The translations under genes were made by a program, and so were the position numbers. A stretch of DNA of 64,000 nucleotides from Novosphingobium album (ex Hu et al. 2023) (GTDB taxonomy: Bacteria; Pseudomonadota; Alphaproteobacteria; Sphingomonadales; Sphingomonadaceae), in assembly GCF_022832385.1 (NCBI RefSeq), contig NZ_JALHLE010000005.1, forward strand, positions 124,001-188,000, given 5' to 3'. The notes below the pieces were generated by a model. It had not been told where the DNA came from and searched no databases. It saw only the letters and a program-made list of their open reading frames with translations. Shown piece by piece: positions 8,204 to 18,349 of this stretch. Positions within the stretch are counted from its first letter, which is position 1; each line of letters opens with the position of its first letter.

Positions 8204-9832
8204 TCAGACGAGGCGAGCCTGCCGCAGCGAAGCCGCGATGAAACCGGCAAACAGCGGATGCGGATCGAACGGCTTCGATTTGAGTTCCGGGTGGAACTGC
8301 ACGCCCACGAACCACGGATGATCGGGCCGCTCGACGATCTCCGGCAACAGCCCGTCGGGAGACATGCCCGAGAAGATCAATCCGCCGCTTTCGAGCGCAT
8401 CGCGATAGGACGCGTTGACTTCGTAACGGTGACGGTGACGCTCGCTGATCGAGGTTGCCCCGTAGATTGCGGAGACGTGGCTGTTGGGCGACAGCTCCGC
8501 GGGGTAGGCGCCCAGACGCATGGTTCCGCCCAGGTCCCCGCCCGCAGCACGCTGCTCAAGGCCGTCCTTGCCCATCCATTCGGTGATGATGCCGACGACC
8601 GGCTCCTCGGACGGCCCGAACTCCGTGGAGCTGGCCTTCTCGATACCGGCGGCACGGGCGCCCTCGATGCAGGCCATCTGCATGCCGAGGCAAATCCCGA
8701 AGAACGGCACGTTGCGTTCGCGCGCGAAGCGCACCGCCGCGATCTTGCCTTCGGTTCCGCGTTCACCGAACCCGCCGGGCACGAGAATCCCGTGCATCGG
8801 CTCAAGCGCGGCGGCGATTTCGGAATCTTCCTTCTCGAAGATCTCGGCATCGATCCACTTGACGTTGACCTTGACCCGGTTTGCCATGCCGCCGTGGACC
8901 AGCGCCTCGTTCAGCGACTTGTAGGCATCAGGCAGCCCCACGTACTTGCCGACGACGCCGATCGTCACTTCGCCTTCGGGATGCTCGTACCGGTCGGTGA
9001 TGTCGTCCCAGCGTGCCAGTTCGGGCGCTGCCGAGGTCAGTCCGAAGTGGTGCAGCACTTCGGCGTCTAGACCCTCACGGTGATACTGCTCGGGCACGGC
9101 GTAGATGTTGGGCGCGTCGAGCGCCTGGATCACTGCCTGCGGGCGCACGTTGCAGAACAGGGCAATCTTGCGGCGCTCGCTTTCGGGCAGTTCACGGTCG
9201 CAGCGGCACAACAGAATGTCGGGCTGGATGCCGAGGCCGGTCAGCTCGCGCACCGAGTGCTGCGTCGGTTTGGTCTTCAGCTCGCCAGCGGCAGCGATGT
9301 AGGGCACCAGTGTGACGTGGACGAAGCAGGTCTTTTCGCGCCCAAGTTCATTGCGCATCTGGCGCAGAGCCTCAATGAAGGGCAGGCCCTCGATATCGCC
9401 GACCGTACCACCGATTTCGCACAGCACGAAATCGAGATCGTCGGTTTCGGTCTGCGCGAAATCCTTGATTGCATCGGTCACATGCGGGATCACCTGCACC
9501 GTCGCGCCCAGATAGTCCCCGCGACGTTCCTTAGCGATGATATCACGGTAGATGCGGCCCGAAGTGATGTTGTCCGCCTGACGTGCCGAGACACCGGTAA
9601 AGCGCTCGTAGTGGCCGAGGTCGAGGTCCGTCTCGGCCCCGTCGTCTGTCACGAAGACCTCGCCGTGCTGATACGGGCTCATCGTGCCCGGATCGACGTT
9701 CAGGTAGGGATCGAACTTGCGGATGCGGACCTTGAAGCCGCGTGCCTGCAACAGGGCCGCAAGGCTTGCCGCCATGAGACCCTTGCCCAGCGAGGAAACC
9801 ACGCCGCCGGTGATGAAAATATGCCGCGCCAT
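8204..9832 (-). CDS. pyrG: CTP synthase
   Basis: Glutamine-hydrolysing CTP synthase of 542 residues; it makes CTP from UTP, ATP and glutamine. The N-terminal synthetase domain starts with [20 protein letters not shown] (P-loop-like) and contains [20 protein letters not shown]. The C-terminal class I glutamine amidotransferase domain has the nucleophile motif [10 protein letters not shown] and a final HPELKSKPF histidine motif. Length and motifs are complete. It lies downstream of secG and tpiA on the same strand, an order common in alphaproteobacteria. Confidence 0.98.
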   Translation of the reverse strand: MARHIFITGGVVSSLGKGLMAASLAALLQARGFKVRIRKFDPYLNVDPGTMSPYQHGEVFVTDDGAETDLDLGHYERFTGVSARQADNITSGRIYRDIIAKERRGDYLGATVQVIPHVTDAIKDFAQTETDDLDFVLCEIGGTVGDIEGLPFIEALRQMRNELGREKTCFVHVTLVPYIAAAGELKTKPTQHSVRELTGLGIQPDILLCRCDRELPESERRKIALFCNVRPQAVIQALDAPNIYAVPEQYHREGLDAEVLHHFGLTSAAPELARWDDITDRYEHPEGEVTIGVVGKYVGLPDAYKSLNEALVHGGMANRVKVNVKWIDAEIFEKEDSEIAAALEPMHGILVPGGFGERGTEGKIAAVRFARERNVPFFGICLGMQMACIEGARAAGIEKASSTEFGPSEEPVVGIITEWMGKDGLEQRAAGGDLGGTMRLGAYPAELSPNSHVSAIYGATSISERHRHRYEVNASYRDALESGGLIFSGMSPDGLLPEIVERPDHPWFVGVQFHPELKSKPFDPHPLFAGFIAASLRQARLV

Positions 9833-9963
9833 GGGAGTCGGGCCTTAAATTGCATGGGGGCCCTAGGGCAAGCGCCCAGAGCCTGAATCCACAGGTCAAA
9901 CACAAGAATTGCCCCTCTGGCAGGGCCAGAAGGCAATCCGGTTACGATAAAACGCGAAAAGGG

Positions 9964-10356
9964 TTACTGCTTGGCAGCCCCCGAAAGCGGATCGTTGGCA
10001 GGTGCCTGCTCAGCCGGAGCCGTCTTGCCCGCCGTTGCCGCACCCTGACCGGCCGAACCCGCAAGCGGATCGGCAGGCTGGGCCGGAGCCGTGTTGCGCT
10101 GAAGCGACGTATCGATGTCGCGGCCGGTCGTCTCGTTCACGGCCAGCGCGGCCAGAACGATGCTGAGCGCCACGAACAGCGCCGCCAGAATGCCCGTTGC
10201 CCGCGTCATGAAATTGGCCGCGCCGCGCGCCGACATCAGGCCTGACGGATTACCACCGCCAACACCGAGGCCACCGCCTTCCGACTGCTGCATGAGGACT
10301 ACGGCGACAAGAGCCGCTGCAATCAGTGCCTGGACCACGGTCAGGAAAAGGAACAT
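9964..10356 (-). CDS. secG: preprotein translocase subunit SecG
   Basis: Inner-membrane subunit of the SecYEG translocon, 130 residues. TM1 is at about residues 2-22 (LFLTVVQALIAAALVAVVLM), followed by the QQSEGGGLGVGGG loop that marks SecG, then TM2 at about 53-73. The C-terminal tail is a long Ala/Pro/Gln-rich extension, common in alphaproteobacterial SecG and probably disordered. It lies between tpiA and pyrG. Confidence 0.93.
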   Translation of the reverse strand: MFLFLTVVQALIAAALVAVVLMQQSEGGGLGVGGGNPSGLMSARGAANFMTRATGILAALFVALSIVLAALAVNETTGRDIDTSLQRNTAPAQPADPLAGSAGQGAATAGKTAPAEQAPANDPLSGAAKQ

Positions 10357-10486
10357 CTTCGTCTCAGCCTTCTGGCGGGCGCAATGCCCGCATTAATCCG
10401 GGGCCAGATAAGCCTTGTGAGCCCCCTGCGCAACCCGGGTATGACACCGGGAGAAACCGCACGGCTCTCTCCCGGCGCTATTCCGT

Positions 10487-11245
10487 TCAGTCCGCGGCCA
10501 GCGATGCCGCTGCACCGACGATGGCAAGGAAGCTCTCGGCTGTCAGGCTGGCGCCTCCCACGAGCGCGCCACCCACTTCAGGCACAGCGAGCAGTTCGTT
10601 CGCGTTGTCAGCCTTCACCGAGCCGCCGTAAAGAATGCGCACTTCCGCACCGCCCTCGCCGTAGATGGCAACGAGCTTGTCGCGGATCGACTTGTGCATG
10701 GCCGCCACGTCCTCGACAGAAGGCACGCGGCCGGTACCGATCGCCCAGACCGGCTCGTAGGCCACCGAAAGCTTTTCCGGCGCACCGTCGGTCTGCGGGC
10801 ACGAACCTTCGAGTTGCGCGCCGACGACCGCTTCGGCCCGCCCGGCGTCACGCTCGGATTCGGTTTCGCCAACGCACAGAATCACCCCCAGGCCTGCTGC
10901 CAGCGCGGCCTCGGCCTTGGCCTTCACGTCCGCATCGGTCTCGCCGTGGAGCGTGCGGCGTTCGGAATGGCCGACGATGGTGAAATCCGCCCCGGCATCC
11001 TTGAGCATGACTGCGGAAATATCACCGGTGAACGCTCCGCTTTCCTGGGCGTGGCAGTCCTGCCCGCCCACGCCGATGATGTCCGCGGCATCGCGAGTCC
11101 GGTAGATCAGCGTCGAAGGCGGCGCGACCGCGACCTGCACCTTGGGAAAGCGTGCTGCCGCCCGGTCGATGGCGCGCGCCTCGTTGAGCATCGCCCGCGT
11201 GCCGTTCATTTTCCAGTTTCCGACGATGTAAGGCAGTCCAGCCAT
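10487..11245 (-). CDS. tpiA: triosephosphate isomerase
   Basis: TIM-barrel enzyme of 252 residues that interconverts glyceraldehyde-3-phosphate and dihydroxyacetone phosphate. Visible signatures are the N-terminal VGNWKMNG (catalytic Lys), the catalytic His in IVGHSERR, the catalytic Glu in VAYEPVWAIGTG and the phosphate-binding YGGSVKADN and GGALVGGASL. It is the first gene of the leftward tpiA-secG-pyrG group and is divergent from ppiD across a 354-nt region. Confidence 0.97.
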   Translation of the reverse strand: MAGLPYIVGNWKMNGTRAMLNEARAIDRAAARFPKVQVAVAPPSTLIYRTRDAADIIGVGGQDCHAQESGAFTGDISAVMLKDAGADFTIVGHSERRTLHGETDADVKAKAEAALAAGLGVILCVGETESERDAGRAEAVVGAQLEGSCPQTDGAPEKLSVAYEPVWAIGTGRVPSVEDVAAMHKSIRDKLVAIYGEGGAEVRILYGGSVKADNANELLAVPEVGGALVGGASLTAESFLAIVGAAASLAAD

Positions 11246-11599
11246 TTCAAACCTTTATCATTCCGGCGCGAATCCGCCTGTTTCCGCCATCGGGGGGAAT
11301 CGGGCCCATCGCAGTCGGGGCGCTGCTAAGGCAGGGCCGCCCGCCTGTCAAAACCGATTGCCCACTTTAATGACAGCGGCTGGACAATCACCACTGGGCG
11401 AATCAAGGCCCCCTTCAACGGGCTCCAGACTTTCGTGGCATAGCCGCCTGCAGTCCGCTTTCGCGATAGATTGCCCTGTCTTGATTGCGTTGGCGTGCGA
11501 GGGGGCATTGCAGGATGCGGCAAGGCCCCCTAAAGCCTGCGCCCGTTTCATGCGAAGACGACAACGCTTCGCCCAGGCAATCGCTGATCGGCACGGTCC
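11246..11599. other. intergenic region between divergent tpiA and ppiD
   Basis: This 354-nt stretch must hold the promoters for tpiA (leftward) and for the ppiD-trp block (rightward). I see no convincing gene, RNA or terminator in it. A short segment CCCTTCAACGGGCTCCAG near 11411 looks like a decayed copy of the sphingomonad palindromic repeat family that is intact at 17441-17517. Confidence 0.4.
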
Positions 11600-13549
11600 A
11601 TGCTCTCTTTCTTCAGAAACTTCTTCAAATCCAAGATCGGCGCAGCCATTGCGCTGGCGGCGCTGGTTCTCATCGCCATTGCCTTTGCCAGTGGCGATAT
11701 CGCCGGGCTGCGCAATTCGTCAGGCCTGAGCGACGGCAACGCCGTGGCGACAGTCGGCAGCGAGGATGTCGATGCCCAGCAGCTCACGCAGGGGGCGACC
11801 CGTGCGCTCGAACGCGTCAAGCAGCAACAGCCGACAGCGACCATGAAGCTGCTGGTCGCGCAGGGCGGCGTCGAGCAGGTGCTGAGCGATCTCATCGACC
11901 GCACCGCGTTCTTCGTTTTCGGCAAGGACCACAAGATCCTCGCCAGTGATCGCCTGATCGACAGCGAAATCACCCAGATCCCGGCCTTCCAGGGCGTGGA
12001 CGGCAAGTTCGACCAGAACACCTTTCGACAGGCGCTGGCGCAGCAGGGTATTTCCGAAAAGGCGCTGCGGGAAGACATCGCGCACAACCTTACCGCGCAG
12101 GTGCTCATGTCTCCGGCCACCACGGGAACGGTGATGCCGGACTATGCCGCAAGGCAGTATGCCGCGCTGCTGACCGAGACCCGCACGGGCGCCGTCGCCG
12201 CCCTGCCGTCGCTGGCTTTCGCGCCAGAAAAGGACCCCACGGACCAGCAGCTCGCGGCCTTCTACAAGGACCACACCGACGCCTTCATCCGTCCCGAACG
12301 CCGCGTGATCCGCTATGCCAGTTTCGACAAGACCTCGGTCAAGGCACCGGCGGTCCCGACCGATGCGGAGATTGCCGCGCGCTATGACGCGAACAAGGCG
12401 ATCTACGCAGCGCAGGACCGGCGCAAGATCACCCAGCTGATTGTTCCCACCGAGGCGGCAGCCAAGGCTGTCGTTGCCGAAGTCGAAGGCGGCAAGCCGC
12501 TCGAAGCGGCCGCTGGTGAAAAGGGCCTAACCGCGGCCAATCTCGCCTACTTCAGCAAGGAAGACCTCTCGAGCCAGTTCTCCCCGGAGGTATCCGCGTC
12601 CGTTTTTGCGGCACCGGTAGGCAAGCTCGCCACCCCGCAGAAAAGCGCGCTGGGCTGGCACGTCATCCGCGTCGATGAAGAAGAGAAAAAGCCTGCCCGT
12701 ACTCTGGCCGACGTCAAGGCCGAACTGACCCAGCAGATCGTCGAGGAGAAGACGCGCAAGGGCTTCACGGACATGGCGGCCAATATTGAGGACCAGATCG
12801 ACAACGGCGCCAGCCTGCCCGAAGTCGCGAAGGCCTTTGGCCTAGAGATCAAGACGACCGCGCCCCTCACGGCAGATGGACAGATCTACATGAAACCGGG
12901 CGAAATCGTTCCGGGCGACCTCAAGCCGGTGCTCCCCACCGCCTTCACGATGGACCAGGAAGAACCGCAGGTCGCACCTGCCGTTCCCGGCCAGACTTTC
13001 GTGGTGTTCGACGTGACAGACATCATGCAGTCGGCCCCCGCCCCGCTGGCCGAGATCAAGAACGACGTGAAGGAAGCCTGGAAGATCGATACCGGTTCGA
13101 AGGCTGCCCGTGCTGCCGCAGTCAAGATGCAGGGCGAAATCAGGAAGGGCAAGACGATCGAGCAGGCTCTGGCTGCCGCCGGCAAGCCGCTCCCGCCGGT
13201 ACAGGACGTCTCCATGTCGCGCCCGACGCTGGCAGCCGCGCTGCAATCGGGCAAGCAGGTGCCACCGCCAGTGTCGCTGCTGTTCCACATGGCGACCGGC
13301 ACTGTAAAAGTGCAGTCCGCCATGCAGGACCGCGTCTGGTTTGTTGTCCAGCTCAAGACCATCGAACCCGGCAAGGTCGATTCCGACGAGATGATCCGGG
13401 GCGCGCGCCGCGAGCTCGGCCAGCAGCTCGGCCAGGCCTACGGCGACGCACTGGCCAAGGCGATCCGCAAGGACGTGGGCGTGACCGAGCATCCCAACGC
13501 AATCAAGGCCGTGCGCGACCAGCTCGCCGGCACCGTTCCGGCGAACTGA
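11600..13549 (+). CDS. ppiD: membrane-anchored peptidyl-prolyl isomerase (PpiD/SurA-like chaperone)
   Basis: Periplasmic folding factor of 649 residues with one N-terminal anchor (about residues 13-32, AAIALAALVLIAIAFASG). A SurA-N-like chaperone region follows (about 45-250). A parvulin-type domain lies near 270-360, with RKITQLIVPTEAAAKAV and SALGWHVIRVDE as its recognisable ends. The C-terminal part resembles the second chaperone lobe of PpiD. PpiD parvulin domains are often catalytically weak, so chaperone activity for exported proteins is the safer role. It starts the block continued by trpE 17 nt downstream. Confidence 0.9.
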   Translation: MLSFFRNFFKSKIGAAIALAALVLIAIAFASGDIAGLRNSSGLSDGNAVATVGSEDVDAQQLTQGATRALERVKQQQPTATMKLLVAQGGVEQVLSDLIDRTAFFVFGKDHKILASDRLIDSEITQIPAFQGVDGKFDQNTFRQALAQQGISEKALREDIAHNLTAQVLMSPATTGTVMPDYAARQYAALLTETRTGAVAALPSLAFAPEKDPTDQQLAAFYKDHTDAFIRPERRVIRYASFDKTSVKAPAVPTDAEIAARYDANKAIYAAQDRRKITQLIVPTEAAAKAVVAEVEGGKPLEAAAGEKGLTAANLAYFSKEDLSSQFSPEVSASVFAAPVGKLATPQKSALGWHVIRVDEEEKKPARTLADVKAELTQQIVEEKTRKGFTDMAANIEDQIDNGASLPEVAKAFGLEIKTTAPLTADGQIYMKPGEIVPGDLKPVLPTAFTMDQEEPQVAPAVPGQTFVVFDVTDIMQSAPAPLAEIKNDVKEAWKIDTGSKAARAAAVKMQGEIRKGKTIEQALAAAGKPLPPVQDVSMSRPTLAAALQSGKQVPPPVSLLFHMATGTVKVQSAMQDRVWFVVQLKTIEPGKVDSDEMIRGARRELGQQLGQAYGDALAKAIRKDVGVTEHPNAIKAVRDQLAGTVPAN

Positions 13550-13566
13550 TCCGCAAAAGGCACCAG

Positions 13567-15081
13567 ATGATGCAGCGCGAATCAGACCGTACCGCCGCCC
13601 TTGAACGCCTGACGCAGGGCCAGCCAGCGTTACTCTGGCGCAAGCTTGTCGCGGACACGGAAACGCCGGTGGGTGCGGCGCTCAAGCTGTTCGAGGAAGG
13701 GCGCGGCGATTTCGTGCTCGAATCGGTCGAGGGCGGCGAGACACGCGGGCGCTATAGCCTGATCGGCCTCGATCCCGATCTGGTGTTCCGCGCAAGTGGT
13801 GCCGCCTGCGAGATCAACCGTCAGTGGCAAACCGACCGAAACACGTTCGCTCTCCTGCCCGGCGACAGCCTGTCCGAACTGCGCGCGCTGGTCGAAGTCT
13901 GCCGCATCGACGTTCCGGCGGAACTGCCCAAGGCGCTTGCCTGCCTCGTCGGCTATTTCGGCTACGAAACCATCGGTCTTGTCGAGAAGTTGCCGCGCGC
14001 GCCGCAAAGCACGCTCGATGTGCCCGACATGCTGTTCGTGCGCCCCTCGCTGATCCTGGTGTTCGACCGGCTGAGCGACGAGCTGTTCTGCGTCGCGCCG
14101 CTATGGCCGGACGCGGACACACCCGAACGCTTGGTGGAGGCCGCCGCCGAGCGTATCGACGAGGCCTTGCGCCGCCTCGCTGCGCCGATACCGGCCGCCC
14201 CCGTGCAGGCGGACCTGCCCGAGCCGGTCCAGACCCCGATGATGCCCGCCGGCCAGTATGAAGCCATGGTCCTCAAGGCCAAGGAGTTCATCGAGGCGGG
14301 TGACATCTTCCAGATCGTGCTGGCCCAGCGCTTCACCTGCGAATTCCCGCTGCCGCCGCTGGCTCTCTATCGCTCGCTGCGTCGCGTGAACCCCTCGCCC
14401 TTCCTCTACTTCCTTGATCTGCCCGGCTTCGCACTGGTGGGATCGAGCCCGGAAATCCTCGTGCGCGTGCGCGACGGCGAAGTGACGATCCGCCCGATCG
14501 CGGGCACGCGTCCGCGCGGCAAGACACCGGTTGAGGACAAGGCCAACGAAGCAAGCCTGCTCGCCGATCCCAAGGAACGTGCCGAGCACCTCATGCTGCT
14601 CGACCTCGGCCGCAATGACGTCGGTCGCGTCGCCGCCAAGGGCACCGTCGAAGTCACCGACAGCTACACGATCGAGCGCTACAGCCACGTGATGCACATC
14701 GTCTCGAACGTGATCGGCCAGCTCGACACCGAAAAGCACGATGCGATCGACGCGGTCTTCGCAGGCTTCCCGGCAGGCACCGTCTCAGGCGCCCCCAAGG
14801 TCCGCGCCTGCGAGATCATCGCCGAGCTCGAACCCGAAACGCGCGGCGCCTATGCCGGCGGCGTCGGCTATTTCGCGCCCGACGGTTCGGTGGATTCCTG
14901 CATCGTCCTGCGCACCGGCGTGCTCAAGGACGGCGTGCTCCACGTGCAGGCAGGCGCAGGTATCGTGGCGGATAGCGATCCGGCCTACGAACAGCGTGAA
15001 TGCGAAGCCAAGAGCGGCGCGCTGTTCGCGGCAGCCCGCGAAGCTGTGCGCGTTGCCGGGGAACCGAGCTTCGGGCAGTGA
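13567..15081 (+). CDS. trpE: anthranilate synthase component I
   Basis: Chorismate-utilising enzyme of 504 residues; with TrpG it makes anthranilate from chorismate and glutamine. An LES feedback-binding motif is present (FVLESVEGGETRGRYSLIG, near residue 50). The chorismate-binding domain has FLYFLDLPGFALVGSSPEIL, RPIAGTRPRGKT, LDLGRNDVGRVA and FPAGTVSGAPKVRA, all canonical. Only 17 nt separate it from ppiD, leaving no space for a trp leader peptide, so no attenuator of the classic kind precedes it here. Confidence 0.98.
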   Translation: MMQRESDRTAALERLTQGQPALLWRKLVADTETPVGAALKLFEEGRGDFVLESVEGGETRGRYSLIGLDPDLVFRASGAACEINRQWQTDRNTFALLPGDSLSELRALVEVCRIDVPAELPKALACLVGYFGYETIGLVEKLPRAPQSTLDVPDMLFVRPSLILVFDRLSDELFCVAPLWPDADTPERLVEAAAERIDEALRRLAAPIPAAPVQADLPEPVQTPMMPAGQYEAMVLKAKEFIEAGDIFQIVLAQRFTCEFPLPPLALYRSLRRVNPSPFLYFLDLPGFALVGSSPEILVRVRDGEVTIRPIAGTRPRGKTPVEDKANEASLLADPKERAEHLMLLDLGRNDVGRVAAKGTVEVTDSYTIERYSHVMHIVSNVIGQLDTEKHDAIDAVFAGFPAGTVSGAPKVRACEIIAELEPETRGAYAGGVGYFAPDGSVDSCIVLRTGVLKDGVLHVQAGAGIVADSDPAYEQRECEAKSGALFAAAREAVRVAGEPSFGQ

Positions 15082-15857
15082 TACGGGCTGCGGCGGCACT
15101 AACCCTTCTCCTTCTTGCGTCCTGCTCATCCGGCGAAAAGCAGGAGGCCGAAGCATCGCCCCCTTCGCCTTGCGAAAGCGCCACGTTCGAAGGCGTGGCC
15201 TTCACCCATTGCACTGCCGTGCCGGGGCGCAACACCATCCACACGGTGCTCGGTCCAAAAGATGGCGCGCCCTACCGCAGTCTGTCGCAGCTGGCGGTGA
15301 ACCGGCCCGACAAGGCCCATGCCGTCGCTTTCGCAATGAACGGCGGCATGTTCGACGATGCCGGGCAGCCGATCGGCTACTACGTCGAGGACGGCGAGCG
15401 GCTGATGAAACTCAACACCAATGAGGGGCCGGGCAATTTCCACGTCCTGCCCAACGGCGTGTTCTACGGAAAGGCGGCCGGACTTTGGGCCGTCACGGCC
15501 AGCGACCAGTTCGCCGCCAGGGTCACAAATCGCCCGGACTTCGGCACTCAGTCCGGCCCGATGCTGGTGATCGATGGCAAGCTGCACCCGAAGATCCAGC
15601 CCGACGGCACTTCGCTCAAGCTGCGCAACGGCGTCGGCGTGGACAAGCAGGGCCTCGCGCACTTCGTGATCTCGGACGAGCCGGTCTCGTTCGGCAAGCT
15701 CGCGCGGTACTTCCGCGACACGCTTCACTGCCCCAATGCGCTGTTCCTCGACGGCAGCGTGTCCTCACTGTGGGACCCCGAGCATGGCCGCGTCGATGGC
15801 GGGCCGCCGCTCGGCCCCTTGATCGTTGTCGAGAAACCGGCGAAAGGCGGCTCATGA
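15078..15857 (+). CDS. phosphodiester glycosidase family (NAGPA/DUF2233) lipoprotein
   Basis: Predicted lipoprotein of 259 residues. I take the GTG at 15078, which overlaps the trpE stop and gives a signal peptide with lipobox LLAS-C ([14 protein letters not shown]). The mature part has the phosphodiester glycosidase/NAGPA features: [44 protein letters not shown] and the terminal [11 protein letters not shown]. Homologues remove sugar-1-phosphodiester caps or act on polysaccharides; the actual substrate is unknown. It is oddly placed: between trpE and trpG, overlapping both by 4 nt, so it is translated with the tryptophan genes without an obvious metabolic link. Confidence 0.85.
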   Translation: MIRAAAALTLLLLASCSSGEKQEAEASPPSPCESATFEGVAFTHCTAVPGRNTIHTVLGPKDGAPYRSLSQLAVNRPDKAHAVAFAMNGGMFDDAGQPIGYYVEDGERLMKLNTNEGPGNFHVLPNGVFYGKAAGLWAVTASDQFAARVTNRPDFGTQSGPMLVIDGKLHPKIQPDGTSLKLRNGVGVDKQGLAHFVISDEPVSFGKLARYFRDTLHCPNALFLDGSVSSLWDPEHGRVDGGPPLGPLIVVEKPAKGGS

Positions 15858-16450
15858 TCCTCGTCATCGACAATTACGACAGCTTCACCTGGAACCTGGT
15901 CCACTATTTGATGGAACTGGGCGCCGAAGTCGAAGTCGTGCGCAACGATGCCATGTCCGCCGGGCAGGCCATTTCCAGCGGTGCACAGGGTTTCCTGATC
16001 TCGCCCGGCCCCTGCACGCCGAACGAAGCCGGGATCAGCCTCGACCTCGTGGGCGCGGCGGCCGATGCCGGAATGCCGCTGCTCGGCGTGTGCCTTGGCC
16101 ACCAGTCGATCGGGCAGTATTTCGGCGGCAAGGTCGTTCGCGGCGGGCTGATGCACGGCAAGACCAGCCCGGTCACGCATGACAACACCGGCGTGTTCGA
16201 GGGCATCCCCTCGCCTTTCATCGCCACCCGCTATCACTCGCTGATCGTCGAGGACATTCCCGAGGCGCTGGTGGTCAACGCGCGCTCGGACGACGGCCAC
16301 GTCATGGGCTTCCGCCACCAGAGCCTGCCGATCCACGGCGTGCAGTTCCACCCGGAAAGCATCGCCACAGAGCACGGCCACGCCATGCTGGCAAACTTCC
16401 TGAAGCTGTGCGGCATCGACGCAAAGCTGCCGCAACGCCTTTCGGCATGA
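15854..16450 (+). CDS. trpG: anthranilate synthase component II (glutamine amidotransferase)
   Basis: Class I glutamine amidotransferase of 198 residues that channels ammonia to TrpE. It begins with [18 protein letters not shown]. The nucleophile Cys is in [17 protein letters not shown] and the catalytic His/Glu are in [14 protein letters not shown]. The ATG at 15854 overlaps the stop of the upstream lipoprotein gene by 4 nt. PabA, the folate-pathway homologue, cannot be excluded from sequence alone, but trpE and trpD flank it. Confidence 0.95.
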   Translation: MILVIDNYDSFTWNLVHYLMELGAEVEVVRNDAMSAGQAISSGAQGFLISPGPCTPNEAGISLDLVGAAADAGMPLLGVCLGHQSIGQYFGGKVVRGGLMHGKTSPVTHDNTGVFEGIPSPFIATRYHSLIVEDIPEALVVNARSDDGHVMGFRHQSLPIHGVQFHPESIATEHGHAMLANFLKLCGIDAKLPQRLSA

Positions 16451-16460
16451 GACGGCTGGC

Positions 16461-17429
16461 ATGAGCGCTTCGATGGCAGAAGCCGAAGACCTGTTCGGCC
16501 GGATGCTCGATGGCGGCATGTCGGACGAGGCCATCCGCGCGACCCTCGTCGAAATTGCGGATCGGGGCGAAACCGCGGAGGAAGTCGCAGGTGCGGCAAA
16601 GGCCATGCGCGCGCGCATGGTCAAAGCCCCCGGCCTTTCCGCCGCGATCGACGTCTGCGGAACGGGCGGCGACGGCCAGCACAGCCTCAATGTCTCGACG
16701 GCCGTGGCCATTGTCGTGGCTGCCTGCGGCGTGCCTGTCGCCAAGCACGGCAACCGGGCCGCTTCCAGCCTTGCCGGCGGTGCCGACACGCTGGAAGCGT
16801 TGGGGCTAGATCTTGCCATGGCTAGCGAACGGGCAGCGGAAACGCTGGCGGACATGGGCATCGCCTTCTTCTTCGCCCAGAAGCACCATCCCGCGCTGGG
16901 CCGCATCGCCCCGATCCGCAAGGCCTTGGGCCGCCGCACGATCTTCAACCTGCTGGGCCCGCTCGCCAACCCGGCGGGCGTAACCCGCCAGCTCGTCGGC
17001 GTGTCGCATCCGGACCTGCTGCCGCTCTACCGCGACGCCATGGAACTGCTGGGCATGGAGCGGGCGATGATCGTTTCCGGCGAAGAAGGTCTGGACGAAC
17101 TGTCCATCGCCGGACCGAGCCGCATTGCGGCGCTTGGCATTGAAGGCATCTCCACTTCGATCACTCCCGAAGAAGCTGGCCTCTCCCGCCACCCGCTCGA
17201 TGCCATCAAGGGCGGTGATGCGGCCTATAACGCTGCTGCTCTGCGGCGCCTGCTGCAAGGCGAAACCGGAGCCTATCGCGACGCGGTGCTGCTCAATGCC
17301 GCGGCGGCGCTCATCGTGGCCGGAGAGGCACCCTCGTGGAGCGCAGGCGTCGAGGAAGCTGCCGAGGCCATTGACAAGGGCCTCGCCAACGCCCTGCTCA
17401 ATTGCTGGATCGACGCGACCAAGGCCTGA
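16461..17429 (+). CDS. trpD: anthranilate phosphoribosyltransferase
   Basis: Enzyme of 322 residues joining anthranilate to phosphoribosyl pyrophosphate. The PRPP-binding CGTGGDGQHSLNVSTA and the anthranilate-site KHGNRAASSLAGGADTLE are intact, as is GRRTIFNLLGPLANPAG. It starts 10 nt after trpG. It is slightly shorter at the N-terminus than the E. coli domain but complete for the family. A 130-nt gap with an inverted repeat separates it from trpC. Confidence 0.97.
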   Translation: MSASMAEAEDLFGRMLDGGMSDEAIRATLVEIADRGETAEEVAGAAKAMRARMVKAPGLSAAIDVCGTGGDGQHSLNVSTAVAIVVAACGVPVAKHGNRAASSLAGGADTLEALGLDLAMASERAAETLADMGIAFFFAQKHHPALGRIAPIRKALGRRTIFNLLGPLANPAGVTRQLVGVSHPDLLPLYRDAMELLGMERAMIVSGEEGLDELSIAGPSRIAALGIEGISTSITPEEAGLSRHPLDAIKGGDAAYNAAALRRLLQGETGAYRDAVLLNAAAALIVAGEAPSWSAGVEEAAEAIDKGLANALLNCWIDATKA

Positions 17430-17440
17430 AGATCGGACAC

Positions 17441-17517
17441 CCTTCGACAAGCTCAGGGTGAGCGGTGATAGGATAAGCTGCCTGGCCCCAACCCGGTCAT
17501 CCTGAGCTTGTCGAAGG
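17441..17517. repeat. paired palindromic repeat (sphingomonad REP-like) between trpD and trpC
   Basis: CCTTCGACAAGCTCAGG at 17441-17457 and its exact reverse complement CCTGAGCTTGTCGAAGG at 17501-17517 flank 43 nt. The similarity extends outward as TGA-CGG on both sides. The motif is one I know as a frequent dispersed extragenic palindrome of sphingomonad genomes. As RNA the two arms can form a 17-bp stem, which could stabilise the trpD 3' end or reduce readthrough into trpC. Confidence 0.85.
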
Positions 17518-17559
17518 ACAACTCTCGACTTGGGGCGCACTCGCGCATAAGGCGCAGGC

Positions 17560-18348
17560 ATGTCCGACAAGCTCACCGAAATCTGTGAAACCAAGCGCGA
17601 CGAAGTCGAGGAACGCAAGGCCGTTGCCTCGATCAGTACGCTCGATGCCCACGCCGTGCACCAGAGCGCGCCGCGCGGCTTCGAGGCAGCCTTGCGCCGC
17701 AAGGCCGCCGATCACTTCGCGCTGATCGCCGAGATCAAGAAGGCCAGTCCGTCCAAGGGCCTGATCCGCCCGGACTTCCGCCCCGCCGAACATGCCAAGG
17801 CCTATGAACGCGGCGGTGCAGCGTGCCTGTCGGTGCTGACCGATGCTCCCTATTTCCAGGGGCACGAGGACTACCTCATGGAAGCGCGCGAAGCGGTTTC
17901 GCTGCCGGTGATCCGCAAGGACTTCATGGTCGATCCCTGGCAGGTCGCCGAGGCCCGCGCGATCGGGGCCGATGCCATCCTGATCATCGTCGCTGCGCTC
18001 GACGATACGCTGATGGCGGAAATCGAGGCCGCCGCGCACGAACGCGGGATGGACTGCCTCGTCGAAGTCCACAACGAAGCCGAGATGGAGCGCGCCGCGC
18101 GCCTGACATCGCGTCTGATCGGCGTGAACAACCGTAACCTGAAGACCTTCGTCACCGACATCGGCACGACCGAACGCCTTGCTCCGCTGGCGCCCGAAGG
18201 CACCCTGCTAGTAGCCGAAAGCGGCATCAACGCGCACGCGGACCTGCAGCGTCTCTCTCAATGCGGTGCGCGCACCTTCCTCGTCGGCGAAAGCCTGATG
18301 CGCCAGAGCGATGTCGAAGCGGCCACGCGCGCCTTGCTGGAGGGCTGA
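17560..18348 (+). CDS. trpC: indole-3-glycerol phosphate synthase
   Basis: TIM-barrel enzyme of 262 residues that closes the indole ring from carboxyphenylamino-deoxyribulose phosphate. Motifs include the family signature [45 protein letters not shown] and [13 protein letters not shown]. It is a monofunctional TrpC without a TrpF domain; trpF, trpB and trpA are not in this window. The next gene, moaC, starts one base after its stop codon. Confidence 0.97.
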   Translation: MSDKLTEICETKRDEVEERKAVASISTLDAHAVHQSAPRGFEAALRRKAADHFALIAEIKKASPSKGLIRPDFRPAEHAKAYERGGAACLSVLTDAPYFQGHEDYLMEAREAVSLPVIRKDFMVDPWQVAEARAIGADAILIIVAALDDTLMAEIEAAAHERGMDCLVEVHNEAEMERAARLTSRLIGVNNRNLKTFVTDIGTTERLAPLAPEGTLLVAESGINAHADLQRLSQCGARTFLVGESLMRQSDVEAATRALLEG

Positions 18349-18349
18349 C

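Noticed and set aside
10447..10475. 8-bp stem CCGGGAGA/TCTCCCGG downstream of tpiA as an intrinsic terminator
   Set aside because: Long loop and no T-run on the leftward strand; tpiA and secG may be co-transcribed.
11411..11428. Copy of the palindromic repeat upstream of ppiD
   Set aside because: Only a partial, mismatched resemblance and no inverted partner nearby.
13550..13566. Tryptophan attenuator before trpE
   Set aside because: Only 17 nt separate ppiD and trpE, too little for a leader peptide and alternative hairpins.
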